Of a DNA stretch of 6,801 bases, positions 5,523-6,801 are shown piece after piece. The notes beneath the pieces are model-generated. The model ran no database searches and was not told the origin of the DNA. It saw nothing but the letters and a program-made list of their open reading frames with translations. The stretch comes from an uncultured Caulobacterales bacterium (GTDB taxonomy: Bacteria; Pseudomonadota; Alphaproteobacteria; Caulobacterales; Caulobacteraceae). The position numbers were made by a program, and so were the translations under genes. How positions within the stretch are numbered: the first letter of the stretch is position 1; each line of letters opens with the position of its first letter. The stretch is from NCBI GenBank assembly GCA_903903715.1, contig CAIUZX010000225.1:1-6801 (forward strand). Direction: 5' to 3'.

Positions 5523-6328
5523 CCGACACAAAGACTGAAGTTTACGAGAGCTTTGTCGAGGCGATCCCCGCCGACACAATCAAGCTTGAGACCAAGAACC
5601 TCGACTTCTTCTACGGGAAGAACAAGTCGCTTCACAACGTGTCGATCCCGTTCCAGCGGAAGTCGATCACGGGCCTGATCGGGCCTTCGGGCTGCGGCAA
5701 GTCGACGCTTCTGCGCGCCCTGAACCGCATCTACGCCCTCTATCCCGGCCAGAAGGCGGAGGGGCAGATCCTCCTCGACGGCGCGAACGTGCTCGACAAG
5801 GGCGTGGACCTGTCGCTCCTGCGCGCCCGCGTCGGCATGGTGTTCCAGCAGCCGACCCCCTTCCCGATGTCGATCTACGACAACGTGGCCTTCGGCGTGC
5901 GTCTCTATGAAAAGATCTCCAAGGCCGACCTCGACCAGCGGGTCGAAGAATCCCTGAAGCGTTCGGCGCTCTGGAACGAAGTGAAGGACAAGCTGCACAC
6001 GTCGGGCCTCGGGCTTTCCGGCGGTCAGCAGCAGCGCCTCTGCGTCGCCCGCTCCATCGCCGTCCGCCCCGAAGTGATCCTGCTCGACGAGCCGGCCTCC
6101 GCCCTCGACCCGATCTCGACGGCGAAGCTCGAAGAGACGCTGGTGGAGCTGAAGGCCGACTACACGATCGTGATCGTGACCCACAACCTGCAGCAGGCTG
6201 CGCGGATCTCCGACCATGCCGCCTTCATGTTCCTGGGCCGCCTGATCGAGTTCGCGCAGACCGCCAAGCTGTTCGACAATCCCAAGGCCAGCCGCACGGC
6301 CGACTACATCACCGGCCGCTTCGGCTGA
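5519..6328 (+). CDS. pstB: Phosphate ABC transporter ATP-binding protein PstB
   Basis: This is the cytoplasmic ATPase that powers phosphate import through PstCA; it has 269 residues, normal for PstB. The motifs are complete: Walker A GPSGCGKST (55-63), Q-loop FQQPTPFPMSIYDNV (109-123, PstB-typical), signature LSGGQQQRLC (166-175), Walker B VILLDEPASALDP (186-198) and H-loop VTHN (220-223). The ATG shares ATGA with the pstA stop, a sign of translational coupling, and AGGAG (5503-5507) lies 11 bases upstream inside pstA, a slightly long spacing. About 20 residues precede the first ABC strand (IKLETKNLDFFYG). It is the last recognisable pst gene here: phoU, which usually follows and links transporter activity to PhoR signalling, is not next. 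TCGGCTGA at the 3' end (6321-6328) is repeated at 6335-6342. Confidence 0.97.
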   Translation: MTDTKTEVYESFVEAIPADTIKLETKNLDFFYGKNKSLHNVSIPFQRKSITGLIGPSGCGKSTLLRALNRIYALYPGQKAEGQILLDGANVLDKGVDLSLLRARVGMVFQQPTPFPMSIYDNVAFGVRLYEKISKADLDQRVEESLKRSALWNEVKDKLHTSGLGLSGGQQQRLCVARSIAVRPEVILLDEPASALDPISTAKLEETLVELKADYTIVIVTHNLQQAARISDHAAFMFLGRLIEFAQTAKLFDNPKASRTADYITGRFG

Positions 6329-6570
6329 TCCCGATCGGCTGACGGACGGATAGGACGGCGTGGGCGGTCGCAGGCGCGGTCGCCCTGGGCTTCATCGCCT
6401 CCGCCGCCACGCGCGCCGCCATGAGACACAGCATCGCCGCCAGCACGAGCTGGAGCCGCTTTGAAACGAAAAGGGCGGTGTGAAGTCCCATGGACGCGGG
6501 GTTTCCGGGGTGATCTAACCGGATCCCGCAATCTTTGGGCCACGGCCCTCCTCCTTTCAGAGGCGCGCGC
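6329..6570. other. Intergenic gap after pstB, no supported gene
   Basis: These 242 bases separate pstB from the MBL-fold gene. I see no terminator with a clear stem and T tract after pstB. GGGCC-AC-GGCCC (6537-6548) is a small inverted repeat 22 bases before the next start. A 60-codon minus-strand frame (ATG at 6491 down to 6309) has one hydrophobic stretch but no ribosome site and overlaps the pstB 3' end. A plus-strand frame (about 6343-6483) is also hydrophobic but has no start near its beginning. Neither is strong enough to annotate as a gene. A promoter for the downstream gene probably lies here but cannot be pinned down. Confidence 0.5.
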
Positions 6571-6801
6571 ATGATCCCCTTCGTCAAGGACATGACCTTT
6601 CAATACGGTCGGGTCGATCAGGTCACCCCGCTGATCCGCCGGGTGGTGGCGAACAATCCCGGCCCCTTCACCTTCCTCGGCACCGGCACCTACATCATCG
6701 GCTCCGGAGAAGTCGCTGTAATCGATCCGGGCCCGGATGATCCGGCGCATCTGGAGGCGATCCTTGCCGCCATCCCGGGCGAGAGCGTCTCGGCGATCCT
6801 G
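6571..6801 (+). CDS. MBL-fold (metallo-beta-lactamase superfamily) hydrolase, N-terminal part
   Basis: These are the first 77 residues of an MBL-fold metallohydrolase, cut by the right edge; full members of this LACTB2-like group have about 280-310 residues. The N-terminal beta strands are typical: VTPLIRRVVANNPGPFTFLG (18-37), then GTGTYIIGSGEVAVIDPGP (37-55). In these, the asparagine/threonine-rich turn and the IDPG strand are the family's N-terminal landmarks. The zinc-binding HxHxDH motif should follow strand SAIL, just past the window, so catalysis cannot be checked. The start is supported by AGAGG (6559-6563), 7 bases upstream. The gene faces the same way as pstB, but with a 242-base gap it is probably a separate unit. 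Substrate unknown; hydrolysis of nucleotides, thioesters or lactones are all possible in this superfamily. Confidence 0.85.
   Translation, partial: MIPFVKDMTFQYGRVDQVTPLIRRVVANNPGPFTFLGTGTYIIGSGEVAVIDPGPDDPAHLEAILAAIPGESVSAIL

Noticed and set aside
6321..6342. Direct repeat TCGGCTGA at the end of pstB and just after it
   Set aside because: It is only 8 bases in GC-rich DNA, and there is no evidence of a mobile element or attachment site.
1..6801. CRISPR arrays, insertion sequences, tRNA or rRNA genes, toxin-antitoxin or defence systems
   Set aside because: No regularly spaced repeats, transposase motifs, terminal repeats, tRNA-like cloverleaf or defence domains were seen; the window looks like ordinary chromosomal core DNA.

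Overview
The window is a GC-rich, gene-dense bacterial chromosome segment. Codons end mostly in G or C, small genes are closely packed, and the pstS promoter has a -10 resembling the Caulobacter housekeeping type (GCTANAWC). Together these suggest an alphaproteobacterium, most plausibly of the Caulobacterales (Caulobacter, Phenylobacterium or Brevundimonas-like). That placement is inference from style and protein flavour, not from a marker gene.

Layout, left to right. (1) Positions 1-653, minus strand: the first 217 codons of a major-facilitator permease of the MFS_1_like (HcaT-like) type, running off the left edge. (2) 768-1133, plus: a small four-helix DUF423 (YgdD-type) membrane protein, divergent from the permease. 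(3) 1210-2256, plus: a COG0523/CobW-type GTPase with Walker A, CxCC and a 13-histidine metal-binding loop, probably a zinc-handling metallochaperone. (4) 2257-2589: a 333-base intergenic region, more AT-rich than its flanks. It holds several inverted repeats, a good Pho box (2507-2524) and a matching -10 (2533-2540). (5) 2590-6328: the high-affinity phosphate transporter pstS-pstC-pstA-pstB. A strong hairpin lies between pstS and pstC, a ribosome site sits tightly between pstC and pstA, and pstA and pstB overlap by an ATGA. (6) 6329-6570: 242 bases without a convincing gene. (7) 6571-6801, plus: the N-terminal 77 codons of a metallo-beta-lactamase-fold hydrolase, cut by the right edge.

How it works together. 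Under phosphate starvation PhoB~P would bind the Pho box and switch on the operon. PstS captures phosphate in the periplasm, PstC and PstA form the inner-membrane channel, and PstB hydrolyses ATP. The hairpin after pstS would allow more binding protein than membrane complex to be made. phoU and phoB, which often follow pstB, are not here: the next gene is the unrelated MBL hydrolase.

I see no mobile element, CRISPR array, rRNA or tRNA, and no clear novel multi-gene system. The points worth a second look are mostly non-coding: the inverted repeats upstream of pstS, the inter-cistronic hairpin, and two doubtful small ORFs.
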